A stretch of 64,000 bases of DNA from Angomonas deanei (GCA_903995115.1 LR877163.1:124001-188000); one strand, 5' to 3'. Counted from the first letter of the stretch, positions 9,455 to 19,398 are shown. Notes: a model not told the origin generated them from the letters alone. Numbers and translations are program-made.

Positions 9455-10468
9455 CTAACATTTTTCAAACACAGCATTAATAAATATTTTATCCATTCGT
9501 TTCCCGTTCTTCCTATTTTCGATTCGGTTGCAATGATATTGTATAGGACCCGTTTTCTTCATGTTGACTTTCGAAAATAATTTTTCGACAAATTCCTCTT
9601 CGAAAAAAAATTGCTTCGTCTTGTCGCCCTTTGAAAAACTTAGCTCTTCAACGTTGTTCTGCTCGTTTTTCCGTAAAAACCGAAAAAAATTATGGTCGGC
9701 CACAGCGTAGTCCCTAAACAAAATCACGCCGCCAGGTTTTAGAAGTGAAGATAATCTTTCCAAAGCCAGCACCATATTTCCGATATGATCCAAAGCTGAC
9801 AGAACAAACACGAGCAGCACCGCGTCAAATTTAGTGCCAGCCAGTGTTGGGACATTTTTCACGACGACATTTTCCTCCACCTCTCCCTCCATTTTTCTTC
9901 TTTTGCAGTTTTCACCGCTTTCCTCGGAGGGTCGGGACACGTCGTACGGAAACAAATGCAATCTACTCTCGCCGATCAGTTTCTCGGCGGTGGGGTTTTC
10001 GGAAAAGTACTTGAGGGCTGTCTCGGAAATATCAAACCCGACGAAAGTGGCGTTAGAATCGGGAAATTCCAGAATTAATGGCAGCAGCGTACTCCCAGTG
10101 CCGCAGCCGCACTCTAAAATATACCGTTTTTCTTCGGACCTTAGCAGTTCGCCAAGAATAGGGAAAGCGTGGATAATGTAGTTTTTTAGGGGGAAGTGAT
10201 GCCTGCTCTGTTTGTAGTGGTTTTCCCATGGCTCCCCCTCCCCGGGTTTCTCCTCCCTCGGGCTTTCGGCCGAAGGGGGAACCGTCCCCCCATTCAGGCC
10301 CCGAAGCATGAGCGCCTTGTAGTCCTCCAGAATTTTCTTGTCGCCCGGTTCCAGGGAAGCGACCTTTTCGGCGAACTCAAAGTCATTGGCGTGGAGCTTG
10401 ACGTCCTTTGCCGGCGTAAAGACGCCCCCACCCCTCGTTTTCGGCTTGTGGACGGCCTCCTCGCTCAT
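9455..10468 (-). CDS. METTL2/6/8 (TRM140)-like tRNA m3C methyltransferase
   Basis: A 337-residue class I SAM-dependent methyltransferase. Motif I reads ILECGCGTGSTL (residues 117-128), followed by a DISETALKYF block and an acidic segment, a VLSALDHIGNM region matching the family's post-motif helix, and KPGGVILFRDYAVADHN. The upstream helix (PWENHYKQSRHHF) and the FPIL stretch match the start of METTL2/6/8 and yeast Trm140 enzymes, which make 3-methylcytidine in tRNA anticodon loops. The family's KDR-type triplet after the FF is replaced by LKN here, so substrate specificity may differ. It is the first gene of the minus cluster, beginning at the divergent promoter region. Confidence 0.78.
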   Translation of the reverse strand: MSEEAVHKPKTRGGGVFTPAKDVKLHANDFEFAEKVASLEPGDKKILEDYKALMLRGLNGGTVPPSAESPREEKPGEGEPWENHYKQSRHHFPLKNYIIHAFPILGELLRSEEKRYILECGCGTGSTLLPLILEFPDSNATFVGFDISETALKYFSENPTAEKLIGESRLHLFPYDVSRPSEESGENCKRRKMEGEVEENVVVKNVPTLAGTKFDAVLLVFVLSALDHIGNMVLALERLSSLLKPGGVILFRDYAVADHNFFRFLRKNEQNNVEELSFSKGDKTKQFFFEEEFVEKLFSKVNMKKTGPIQYHCNRIENRKNGKRMDKIFINAVFEKC

Positions 10469-10760
10469 TTAACAGCTACTCGGGAAAAAGAGAGGAGAGG
10501 GGGGAAAACGTTTTCGAACGGGGCAGTCCTCATCGGTAGCGCCGGCTCCGCCGGGGGCCAACGCCTCAGCGAAGGTCGAAAGAAGCCGCCCCGGGACCAA
10601 ACCCGCCCCGCCCTTCCGCGGCGGCAGCCTTTCCGAACCGCACCGAAACCATTCCCCCCCCCCCCCATTTCCCCTTCTTGCATGAAGATTAAAAGCAAGC
10701 AGTTTATTAATTTATTTTCCAAACCAAGTCATATCTTTTTTTCAAACAAGAACCCGTAAA
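10469..10760. promoter_or_regulatory. Divergent strand-switch region (probable bidirectional transcription start)
   Basis: The only place in the window where gene direction changes: nine genes to the left are minus, everything to the right is plus. The 292 bases are GC-rich at 10510-10680, with an uninterrupted run of 13 C ending at 10666 and G/A-rich runs near 10490-10505. In kinetoplastids, divergent strand-switch regions are known RNA polymerase II start regions; G/C tracts and histone variants mark them in Leishmania and Trypanosoma. A pyrimidine-rich stretch ending in CAAG at about 10749 provides the splice acceptor for the plus-strand gene starting at 10761. Confidence 0.8.
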
Positions 10761-13616
10761 ATGTCCAAAAACAAGGCCAAAGTGGAGGATGTCCCGAAAG
10801 AAAAAATGGTTCCAGCCGACAGAATTTATCATCGGCTCATTTGGGACGACCGCATCCCCGTGTCCGACTTTGACCTCGGATACGAAGACAGATTTAAGGG
10901 AATTCTGTTCCTCCCTCTGACTCGTTTTCGCCACACGGGAGACGAGACCACAGAAATTCCATTCCACCGCGTCCGGTTGTTCCGATACAAAGGAGACATC
11001 ATTTGGGATCGCGAAAACAGAATTGATGTGGTGGATTCCATTTTCGATGAAAACGGTGTGGAATGCTTGTCGTCTGTCCTCCAAAGCAGCATCACCGGAT
11101 CCAACCCTCTGAAAGTTGTGAAGCGCCGAGTGCCGCGTGTCAAAAACGAAGACGAAGACGAGGAGGAGGAAGAAAACGGAGAGATAAAAATTGCCTCCAT
11201 CAACGCGCTTTTCGACCGGTTCAACAGTGACAAAATATTCACGCCGTGGCGCGTTCCCCTGATCGACGCAGCACTAGATAATATTGACGCTGATATCATC
11301 GGAATCCAGGAAGTTACTTCGGAAATTTATCAAATGCTACGGGGCTCTTCCCAGCACCTTCGCGATCATTACTATTGGACGTACCTTCCAGAAGATGTTC
11401 CCAGCAGTCAAATAATATTGTCAAAGTACCCAATTCTCGAGTCCGTCAGTCTTGCCGTCTCAAAAAGTAAGCGGGTAATTTTTGCACTCCTGGATATTAA
11501 CTCTACGTCGGTGGTTGTTTGCAATTGTCATTTGGTGTCAGATTTTGGAAACAATCCAGCGGAGAGGAGAGTCCAGGATTTGAAACTAATCAGCGATCAA
11601 CTCGCCCCCTTCCCATTTTCCGTCCTCCTCGGAGATTTTAATTTTGGCGATCAAGGCGTGGAGCAACGAAAAGTCGCCTGGGGATCACTAAAAGATACGT
11701 ATCTTCATATTCACGAAAAAAATCCAATTTACTCCTCCGCTCCGATTTTGGATACGTACGCCCCTCCTGACAACAACCCGGAAAGCAACGCGGAAAAGGA
11801 AAACAAATCTGTTGGTGGGTTCACGTATGATGTGTCTAGGAATCCCCTCGCTGCGTTGAGTTGCGAACACAACAAGTACCCCAGGCGGCTCGACAGAATT
11901 CTTGTGAAGGGAATGGACGTTGAGGACTTTGAGCTGTTTGCAGACACGCCGAGTAAAGTCGAAGTGCCTATCACGGCGCCAACCGCCAGAAAGCGCACAG
12001 GAAAAAAACGTCCAGAAGAGCCCCAGGTGGACTACGAAGACGACAGTCCGTACGTCCCTCCACCCTTTAAGGGCGGATCGAGGGAAATTAATTTATTCCC
12101 TTCCGACCACTTTGGAATTTGTGCCAAAGTGAAGTTAAATTTTACCTTTGACGAAGCAGAAGTAATTCAGGAGACGTTTTTTCCTTGTTTTCAGGCCGCC
12201 ATGTGCATTATTCCGCCAAAGGAACTGCACGAAAAAATAAACAAGATCAGAGAAAAATTTGACCAAGGCTACCCCCGGTGGATGCCCCACATAAATGTGT
12301 TGCACCCGTTTGTTCAGTTTGACCGGCTGGCCGATGCGATCACCCTTGTTGACAAAGCTCTGCAAGGTTTTGAGCCATTTACAGTTTCGCTGAAGAAGGC
12401 TGATTTTTTTGACGCCCGAAAGAACATCGTGTTTATTGCTCCCGAAACTTCAGATGGGTCACTCCAAAAATTACATTCCATTGTTCAAGCATTATTCCCC
12501 GCTTGTGTAAAGGAAAGGGGAGGTGCGGAGTACAACCCCCATTTAACCCTCGGCCAAGTGGAGAAATCGAGACTCACTGGCTTCATGAAACAATTCCAGG
12601 CCGGCTGGGAGGAAGTGGATTTTGTGGTGGATGAGATTTCCGTTGTCGGATTGCTGGATGGGAGCGAGCAGTATGAGGTTCTTCACACCTTCAAGTTGAG
12701 CGCCGTCGCGCTGGAAGATCTTGAGGAACCGCCAAAACATTTGGTGGACGACATGGTCATGGAATTTCCGAAATGGGGTAACAGGCTCCTCCAGAAATAC
12801 GCACCGGAGGATCAGCTGGAACGGTGGATGCTGAAAGTGTCACAGTCTGCATACGCGAGAGACGCCCCGACGCACATTTCTCAAAAGGGGGCGATGTATC
12901 ATATCCCCTCGGAATACATCAATGAATACCTGCACTACTGGAAACGAAGCATTGAAATGTCCGATAAAATTCACTTCTACATGGAGGAAATTCGTGGAGC
13001 GCCGTTCCGGTTATACATTGATATCGACTTGAAAAGAACGATCGCAGAGCCCGCTGATTTGTCGGACGTTATACGTCAAATTGTTGGATTCACGCACCGC
13101 TGTTTTCCTGGGTGTGAATCCCCAGAGTGCATCGCTCTAGACTGTCATGGGGATTGGAACGACCAAGAACACACGGACGCCGTATACAAGAGCGGATATC
13201 GCCTCTTCTTCCAAAAAATATTCGTGGATGACAAAACTTTTTGCGAGTATCTGGAGGCGCTTCTCGAATTTTTAACAAGCGACCCGGATATTTGCTCCGT
13301 TTTGTTATCACCTCATTCGACGCCGAAGGGGATGGAAATGGACCACATTTGCGACGTGAAGTCCGCTGCTTGGGATCGCGGCAGGTTGATGGGAACGATC
13401 AAGCGCCGCCACGCGTTGGAAAGACGGTACAAATTTTTCGGGGTGTTCACAAGCGGCGGAATGGACGAAGAAGCAACCGCGTTTTTTAAAGAAGATATCC
13501 GTCGGGTGTTGTACGGCATCACTTTGAGGCTGTGGAATGCTCTTCCAAGCCCCACCGTAATAGTGGACAACAACTTCACTCCCGAACGAATGTTCACCTC
13601 TGTCGACAGATCGTGA
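10761..13616 (+). CDS. MJ1316 - EEP nuclease - 2H phosphoesterase - AEP primase-like fusion
   Basis: A 951-residue multidomain protein. (1) MJ1316/DUF504 RNA-end recognition domain, about 20-95: HRLIWDD, GYEDRF, IPFHRVRLFRYKGDIIWDR. (2) Acidic linker, then an endonuclease/exonuclease/phosphatase domain, about 140-465: DIIGIQEV, LLGDFNFGD, LDRILVKG, PSDHFG. (3) 2H (LigT-like) phosphoesterase, about 475-640, with paired motifs HINVLHPF and HLTLGQV; this fold handles cyclic phosphates and 2'-5' bonds. (4) Archaeo-eukaryotic primase-like domain, about 735-940: YIDID (752-756), KSGYRLFF (near 811) and the motif-III Asp865 followed by WDRGRLMGTIKRR, as in PrimPol enzymes. The second-motif His usual in PrimPols is not seen. 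The set suggests RNA-end repair or decapping-like processing. Location and substrate are unknown. Confidence 0.85.
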   Translation: MSKNKAKVEDVPKEKMVPADRIYHRLIWDDRIPVSDFDLGYEDRFKGILFLPLTRFRHTGDETTEIPFHRVRLFRYKGDIIWDRENRIDVVDSIFDENGVECLSSVLQSSITGSNPLKVVKRRVPRVKNEDEDEEEEENGEIKIASINALFDRFNSDKIFTPWRVPLIDAALDNIDADIIGIQEVTSEIYQMLRGSSQHLRDHYYWTYLPEDVPSSQIILSKYPILESVSLAVSKSKRVIFALLDINSTSVVVCNCHLVSDFGNNPAERRVQDLKLISDQLAPFPFSVLLGDFNFGDQGVEQRKVAWGSLKDTYLHIHEKNPIYSSAPILDTYAPPDNNPESNAEKENKSVGGFTYDVSRNPLAALSCEHNKYPRRLDRILVKGMDVEDFELFADTPSKVEVPITAPTARKRTGKKRPEEPQVDYEDDSPYVPPPFKGGSREINLFPSDHFGICAKVKLNFTFDEAEVIQETFFPCFQAAMCIIPPKELHEKINKIREKFDQGYPRWMPHINVLHPFVQFDRLADAITLVDKALQGFEPFTVSLKKADFFDARKNIVFIAPETSDGSLQKLHSIVQALFPACVKERGGAEYNPHLTLGQVEKSRLTGFMKQFQAGWEEVDFVVDEISVVGLLDGSEQYEVLHTFKLSAVALEDLEEPPKHLVDDMVMEFPKWGNRLLQKYAPEDQLERWMLKVSQSAYARDAPTHISQKGAMYHIPSEYINEYLHYWKRSIEMSDKIHFYMEEIRGAPFRLYIDIDLKRTIAEPADLSDVIRQIVGFTHRCFPGCESPECIALDCHGDWNDQEHTDAVYKSGYRLFFQKIFVDDKTFCEYLEALLEFLTSDPDICSVLLSPHSTPKGMEMDHICDVKSAAWDRGRLMGTIKRRHALERRYKFFGVFTSGGMDEEATAFFKEDIRRVLYGITLRLWNALPSPTVIVDNNFTPERMFTSVDRS

Positions 13617-14160
13617 ATTTGGTTAACAGACAAGCCACCAGTCTCATTTTTATCTTCTATTTTAATTCTTTTTCTTTTTTTGATTTCATTTTCCATTCTT
13701 CTTTATTATTATCTTTGTAGTTTGTTTTGCGTACCTGCCCCACGGGCGTCTTTTTTTTTTTTTTTCAAGAACTGAGAGGGGAAGTTAATACGAAAATAAA
13801 TATATTCTTGTGTCAAGCGTTTTACGTTTGCGAAAGATAATGAGAAAATGGAAGGACTTTTAATGAAAGTGAAAATGACTTTTTTCTAGTTTTAGTTTTC
13901 TTCAGGATTTTTCTTGTGTATTTGTTTTTGTTGTTTTTCCCCTGAGATTCCCGACACCCTGAACGACAGTAACCTTGTTCCTAAGCTCTGCACATCGGGT
14001 GTAAAGTGACGAAAATAATAATAACACCTCAAAGAGTTTAGTATACTGCAATTGAATTAGCTAGTGCCGTTCAGCCGCGTCACTTTTTTTTAATATTATT
14101 TCCGTGTCCCTATTCTCCTCAACAACAGAAGTAAAGCCATTCGAAAAAACAAGAATTACA
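13617..14160. other. Intergenic spacer, partly duplicated downstream
   Basis: 544 bases with a run of 15 T near 13751-13765 and no convincing gene. The last ~150 bases (from about 14010) closely resemble 15695-15848, before the second oxidoreductase copy, so the tandem duplication includes the 5' flank. A pyrimidine-rich stretch at 14100-14120 precedes AGAAG and the start codon. Confidence 0.5.
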
Positions 14161-15351
14161 ATGTCCCGAAAGTTTGATATTATTGTCCTCGGCGCCACCG
14201 GGTACACTGGGAAGTTGGTGTGCGAGATGCTGAAGAAGCAGACGATAAAAACTGGGGCTTGGGCCATCGCAGGCCGGAGCCAAGACAAGTTAACCAAGAT
14301 GAGTCAAGCACTCGGTCTCTCCGTCCCCACCTTCACCTTCGACGTGGAGAAGCCGGAAACTCTCGATGCTGTGTGCAGCCAGGCCACCGTCGTCATCTCG
14401 TGCGCTGGTCCTTTTAACCTGGTGGGTATGCCCGTCGTGGACTCCTGCGTCCGTTGTGGCACTCACTACATTGACTCGACTGGTGAGTTCACCTTTGTTC
14501 GCAAAGTGATCGAAAAGCACCACGACGAGGCGGTGAAGAAGAATATTGTGATGGTATCTTGCTGTGGTTTCGATTGCGTTCCGTCTGATGTGGGCAACTA
14601 CATTCTACACAAGGAAGCCAAGCAACGCGGCGAAGAAGTAAAGAGTGTCCGTTGCTACTTTGATCTCAAGCTAGCTGGAATCTCCAGCGGCACCGCCCAC
14701 TCCGTTGGCACTGTCTTCGACGCCATGACCCGGAAGGACATGGACCCCTGCAGTCTCAACGGCAGCGACAAGGCGATCCGCCCCCACGGCGCGCCATCCC
14801 GTAAAGGCATGTGGTACCACTGGGCGATGGGCACCTTTTCTGCCCCACTTGCGACTGCTGGTTGTAACGAGCGCGTGGTGCGCCGTACCAACTACCTCAT
14901 GAAGTCCCATGCCAGTTACGAGGAGGCGATTGTGGGAGGATTCTTCCCCATGCTAAAGAACACCATCGGCTTGTACCTGATGGGTGTGCTCTTCATCATC
15001 CCGCCGATCCGTCACTGGCTCCTCAACAAGTTCTTCCCCCTCGGAGTTCAGAAGGGACCGTCCGAAGAATTAAAGAAGAACAGCCACGTCCGCGCCACGT
15101 TTGTTGGCGAGACCGACAAGAAGACCGTCCTTACCACCTCACTGGTGGATGACAAGGACACGTACGATGCCACCGCCGTCTATCTGGTTGCCTGTGCCGT
15201 CAGCGCCTCAGACCTTGCCAAGTCCAACAAGATTGTCCCCGGTGTGTTGACACCTTGTGGTGCCTTTGGTGAAAAGTTGGTGACACTGTGCCTGAAGAAT
15301 GGTATGGATGTCAGCACGACCATCAGCACAGAGGATAAGAAGACAAAGTGA
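14161..15351 (+). CDS. Saccharopine-dehydrogenase-like oxidoreductase, copy 1
   Basis: A 396-residue protein of the SCCPDH / trans-acting enoyl reductase-like family. The N-terminus holds a Rossmann signature, DIIVLGATGYTGKLVCEML (GxxGxxG). A conserved VISCAGPF block follows near residue 80, then DSTGEF near 110 and CCGFDCVPSD near 135. A hydrophobic segment at about 270-290 could touch membranes; mammalian SCCPDH is found on lipid droplets. Real saccharopine dehydrogenase activity should not be assumed. The frame extends 19 codons further upstream, but the paralogue starts at this methionine and splice-acceptor AGs lie just before it. Confidence 0.88.
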   Translation: MSRKFDIIVLGATGYTGKLVCEMLKKQTIKTGAWAIAGRSQDKLTKMSQALGLSVPTFTFDVEKPETLDAVCSQATVVISCAGPFNLVGMPVVDSCVRCGTHYIDSTGEFTFVRKVIEKHHDEAVKKNIVMVSCCGFDCVPSDVGNYILHKEAKQRGEEVKSVRCYFDLKLAGISSGTAHSVGTVFDAMTRKDMDPCSLNGSDKAIRPHGAPSRKGMWYHWAMGTFSAPLATAGCNERVVRRTNYLMKSHASYEEAIVGGFFPMLKNTIGLYLMGVLFIIPPIRHWLLNKFFPLGVQKGPSEELKKNSHVRATFVGETDKKTVLTTSLVDDKDTYDATAVYLVACAVSASDLAKSNKIVPGVLTPCGAFGEKLVTLCLKNGMDVSTTISTEDKKTK

Positions 15352-15848
15352 TCCACTCATGTTTAAAACAAAAACTTCCCCCTTATATACACATTTTGCT
15401 TTAAAATAATCAAAAAGAAAAAAAAAACGTATCTTTTTTCACTTACATAATAATGTTTCATCTTGGTTAAGTTGCTTTGATAGGGCTCTAAATCTATTTT
15501 GAGCTGAGGGGCCCTATGGGGAATCGTGACAAATGCGTAAACTGTAAAACGCACAACGATAATATATCTCACCCAGTGACGCATGTTCGTGATGCGCTTT
15601 TTACCACAATGCCATTACATTTTCTTACTGTTTCTTTAATTATTAATATTATTATTATTTACTCCTGATCTCTGCGTATCTGGTTTTAAGGTGAATAAAA
15701 AAATAATAATAATAGTAACACGTCAAAACGTTTAGTATACTACAATTGAGTTAACTAGTTCTGACGGACTGCCTCGCCATTCTGTTTCATCCCACCCCTA
15801 TTCTTCAAAAACAAAGAAGTAAAGCCATTCGAAAAAACAAGAATTACA
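15352..15848. other. Intergenic spacer between oxidoreductase copies
   Basis: 497 bases, AT-rich, no gene. A block near 15565-15605 (GTGACGCATGTTCGTGATGC) has a diverged counterpart at about 17224-17250 after the second copy, so the 3' flank was duplicated too. The end, from about 15695, matches the flank before copy 1. Confidence 0.5.
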
Positions 15849-17039
15849 ATGTCCCGAAAGTTTGATATTATTGTCCTCGGCGCCACCGGGTACACCGGGA
15901 AGTTGGTGTGCGAGATGCTGAAGAAGCAGACGATAAAAACTGGGGCTTGGGCCATCGCAGGCCGGAGCCAAGACAAGTTAACCAAGATGAGTCAAGCGCT
16001 TGGTCTCTCCGTCCCCACCTTCACCTTCGACGTGGAGAAGCCCGAAACTCTCGACGCCGTGTGCAGCCAGGCCACCGTCGTCATCTCGTGCGCTGGTCCT
16101 TTTAACCTGGTGGGTATGCCCGTCGTGGACTCCTGCGTCCGTTGTGGCACCCACTACGTTGACTCGACTGGTGAGTTCACCTTTGTTCGCAAAGTGATCG
16201 AAAAGCACCACGACGAGGCGGTGAAAAAGAATATTGTGATGGTATCTTGCTGTGGTTTCGGTTGCGTTCCGTCCGACGTGGGCAACTACATTCTACACAA
16301 GGAAGCCAAGCAACGCGGCGAAGAAGTAAAGAGCGTCTGTTGCTACTATGACATGAAAGTTGCGGGAGCCTCGGACGGCACTGTCCACTCGGTCGGTTCC
16401 ACCTTCGATGCCATGACCCGCAAGGACATGGACCCCTGCAGTCTCAACGGCAGCGACGCCTCCATCCGCCCCTACAGTGCTCCCTCTCGGAAAGGCATGT
16501 GGTACCACTGGGCGATGGGCACCTTCTCCGCTCCGCTCGCCCCCGCTGGCAGCAACGAGCGCGTGGTGCGCCGCACCAACTACCTCATGAAGTCCAGAGC
16601 CAGCTACGTGGAGGCAATGGTAGGGGGATTCTTCCCCATGCTAAAGAACACCATCGGCTTGTACCTGCTCGGCGCCATCCTTATGATCGCGCCTGTCCGC
16701 CGTTGGCTCCTCAACAAGTTCTTCCCCCTCGGTCCCCAGAACGGACCCTCCGAAGAACTAAAGAAGAACAGTCGCGTGTGCGCCACGTTTGTTGGCGAGA
16801 CCGACAAGAAGAATGTCCTCACCACCACACTCGTGGAGAACAGGGATACGTACGATGCCACCGCCGTCTATCTGGTTGCCTGTGCCGTCAGCGCCTCAGA
16901 CCTTGCCAAGTCCAACAAGATTGTCCCCGGTGTGTTGACACCTTGCAGCGCTTTCGGTGAAAAGTTGGTGACACTGTGCCTGAAGAACGGCATGGAAGTT
17001 AGCACGACTATCAACACAGAGGACAAGAAAACGAAATAA
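15849..17039 (+). CDS. Saccharopine-dehydrogenase-like oxidoreductase, copy 2
   Basis: A 396-residue tandem paralogue of 14161-15351. The first ~150 residues are virtually identical, including the GATGYTG nucleotide-binding loop, with more changes in the middle and C-terminal half (for example around 165-180 and 280-300). The CCGFDCVPSD block of copy 1 reads CCGFGCVPSD here; if that Asp matters for the active site, the copies may differ in activity. The uneven distribution of differences suggests gene conversion of the 5' half. Same length and start as copy 1. Confidence 0.88.
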   Translation: MSRKFDIIVLGATGYTGKLVCEMLKKQTIKTGAWAIAGRSQDKLTKMSQALGLSVPTFTFDVEKPETLDAVCSQATVVISCAGPFNLVGMPVVDSCVRCGTHYVDSTGEFTFVRKVIEKHHDEAVKKNIVMVSCCGFGCVPSDVGNYILHKEAKQRGEEVKSVCCYYDMKVAGASDGTVHSVGSTFDAMTRKDMDPCSLNGSDASIRPYSAPSRKGMWYHWAMGTFSAPLAPAGSNERVVRRTNYLMKSRASYVEAMVGGFFPMLKNTIGLYLLGAILMIAPVRRWLLNKFFPLGPQNGPSEELKKNSRVCATFVGETDKKNVLTTTLVENRDTYDATAVYLVACAVSASDLAKSNKIVPGVLTPCSAFGEKLVTLCLKNGMEVSTTINTEDKKTK

Positions 17040-17318
17040 ATCGTTCATTTTTTAAATGAGCGGCAACAGCCTTTATACGTATATTTCATTTTTATTATTA
17101 TTATTATTTGGTGTTATTGTTTATGTCCCTATGCTTCATTTTGATATAGCTAAGGAGGCATAGTTCCGGAACTCCTATGATGACGTAAACGTCAACTATC
17201 AATCATACAGTAGGAACTCACTCGGTGACGCATATTCACAATGCTCTTTTCTCACGCGAGCCCACTTTCTTATCTTTTTGTATTCTTTTTCAAGTAACAA
17301 AAAAAAAAAAAATAGCGA

Positions 17319-19398
17319 ATGCAACCGCACGTAACGCTCAAGTACGGGCCCTATGCGTGTTCTGTCACCGATGAGAGCAGTTTGTTTGCCTCCGCTACTG
17401 AGCTACTGCAACAGGCCACCCCCCGGCTGCAGCTCTGTCAGGATAGTGAGGCGCAAGGCCCTCCATCCACGGAAGAAGGGTTCACCCGTATCCCTGTCGT
17501 CCGCCTGCCAGAGGACATTGTACTCTCCCTGTGCAGTGAGACAGAAGGCGAGGATGAGGTGAGTCTGCTAGGGCGCCCGTCGCTGGAGGTGTATAGCCAT
17601 ACGTACCAGCGTCACCTATCCATTACGAACTGGGCCATGTGGGAAGCCACACGGAATGTGTTGTACGATGAGTATTTATCCAATGCTGCTAGCAAGGAGG
17701 AAAACTTTTCGCTGGAGTTGACGATTATTATTATTTGGCTGGAGGAAGACACGCTACACAAGTTGTACTACGAAGACGTCTGTGATGAGGAAGACTATTT
17801 GGCCCTCCATGCGAACCATATTGATAATAATAACGGAAACGACAACGTGGGGTACTCGGACGCCGTGAACAGACTCCCTCCTACCAACACCAGTCGCAAC
17901 ATCTTTGACACCAGCGCCACCCCACGCGACGGGAGTCCCACAGGGAAGAATGACAATAGAATCGAAGAAGGCGATGATGGCATACACAACAGCGTCAATA
18001 CTACCAATAATGCAACTGGCCTTTCTGCCTCTATTATTATCGTCGATAAAGACAACGTGACGCGCGGTCACTGTATTCTGCCTTTACTGGGAAACAATAG
18101 TCAAAATAAAAGTTACTTTTCATTTTCAGAGTTTGTAGAGCTAGTCAAAAGTGCTTGCGGTGTGCGGCGCCACCGTCACATCAAAATAGCGTATTGTATT
18201 GTCAATCCGAATAGCAATAATAATAGCAATAGCAATCCTACTAATAGTGGCAGCAGAGTCACCTCCCCTTCCTCTGGTGCGGCCGTGTTATTGAGTGGTA
18301 GCGAACCGCATTATCCCTACCCTAAAGGCACCACACAACCACTAATAATAATAATAACCACGATGAGAATGTGATTTGTAGTCCACTACGGTTGAACTAC
18401 TTGAATTCTCCTTCCGCGAACGGCCATCTGAATTCTGGAAGCAGCCAGAACAACAATAGCAACGTGCTCCCTTATGTGTTGACCGCTATTGAAGGGGCAG
18501 ACGATATGGAAACCTTTCTACAGGATGTGGTCCTGCATGGCTGTAAGAACACTCGATTGGTCGTGGCGGAGAGTACACGACCGGTCGAAAGTGTGAATAC
18601 CACTACGAATATCTCGGTGACCAGTATGACGACCATGAACAGCGTCAGTCAAGTGAACACGACGACACCTCCTCTCACCAGTAGAGAGGAGGGAGAAAAG
18701 TTTTTTGACGACCGCTTCACCATTGTTCCTTCCTGTATCATTCCCAGCAGTCCTAGCGACGGCGCCCACCGGTACAACTGCGGTCCGCCACCAGCCGTGA
18801 CGGCGGCCCCGCCCCCTACCGCAGGGAAGAACGGAACATCAAGGCACCCTCCATGCCACTCTCTGAGATCGTCCCCCGCAGCAGCCCTCCCCCTCCTCCT
18901 CCCAATAATAATAATAATACTGGCAGTAGTACTGTGATTGTACGGTATGAGGTCGACCCTACGGAACTTTACATCTCCGGCCCAGTCAGCCCTGCCGCCC
19001 TCTTTCATCTATCCAACATGGTGTACACACTGTGCTCCCGCTACCTCGCCAGACGAAACTATTTTACTCAAAATAATAATAATAACAACAATAGTGCAAA
19101 TGTGGAAGAAATGTTCCCTTTCAATCGCAATCATAAGAGTGAGGAAAGGAGCAACAGGAGTACGTCATCCTTCTTACCACCACGGTTTAGACAGGTGATC
19201 GACACCACGCATAGGGATGACAATACCTATGTATTAGAACTACACGACTACCACTTTACAACAGAGGAGGAGGAGGAGCTAGAGGTGTGTGTGGCGGAGG
19301 CGATGACGTTATTGGAGGGGTTCGAGCGCATTCCGGACACCAACAACGTCAGTGACAGCGATCCTCGTACAATTCAGAATATTAGCGCCATATCGTAG
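17319..19398 (+). CDS. Unknown Asn-rich protein; frame broken twice in this sequence
   Basis: One gene of about 690 residues appears to be split over three frames: 17319 to about 18350, then to about 18860, then to 19398. All parts run in the same direction with no gap, and the coding character continues across the joins. The joins lie near an AAT-repeat/asparagine stretch (18341-18358) and a proline/asparagine stretch (18880-18920). Each break is a shift in the same direction, as from one missing base. I recognise no domain: it has an acidic N-terminal half, several Asn and Ser/Thr microsatellite runs, and a C-terminal segment (VDPTELYISGPVSP..) that looks globular. Either sequencing deletions in a real gene or a recent pseudogene. 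Confidence 0.6.

Noticed and set aside
17319-19398. Three separate small genes
   Set aside because: The three frames follow each other without gap, share the same Asn/Ser-rich character and switch at repeat tracts, so one interrupted gene is more likely.
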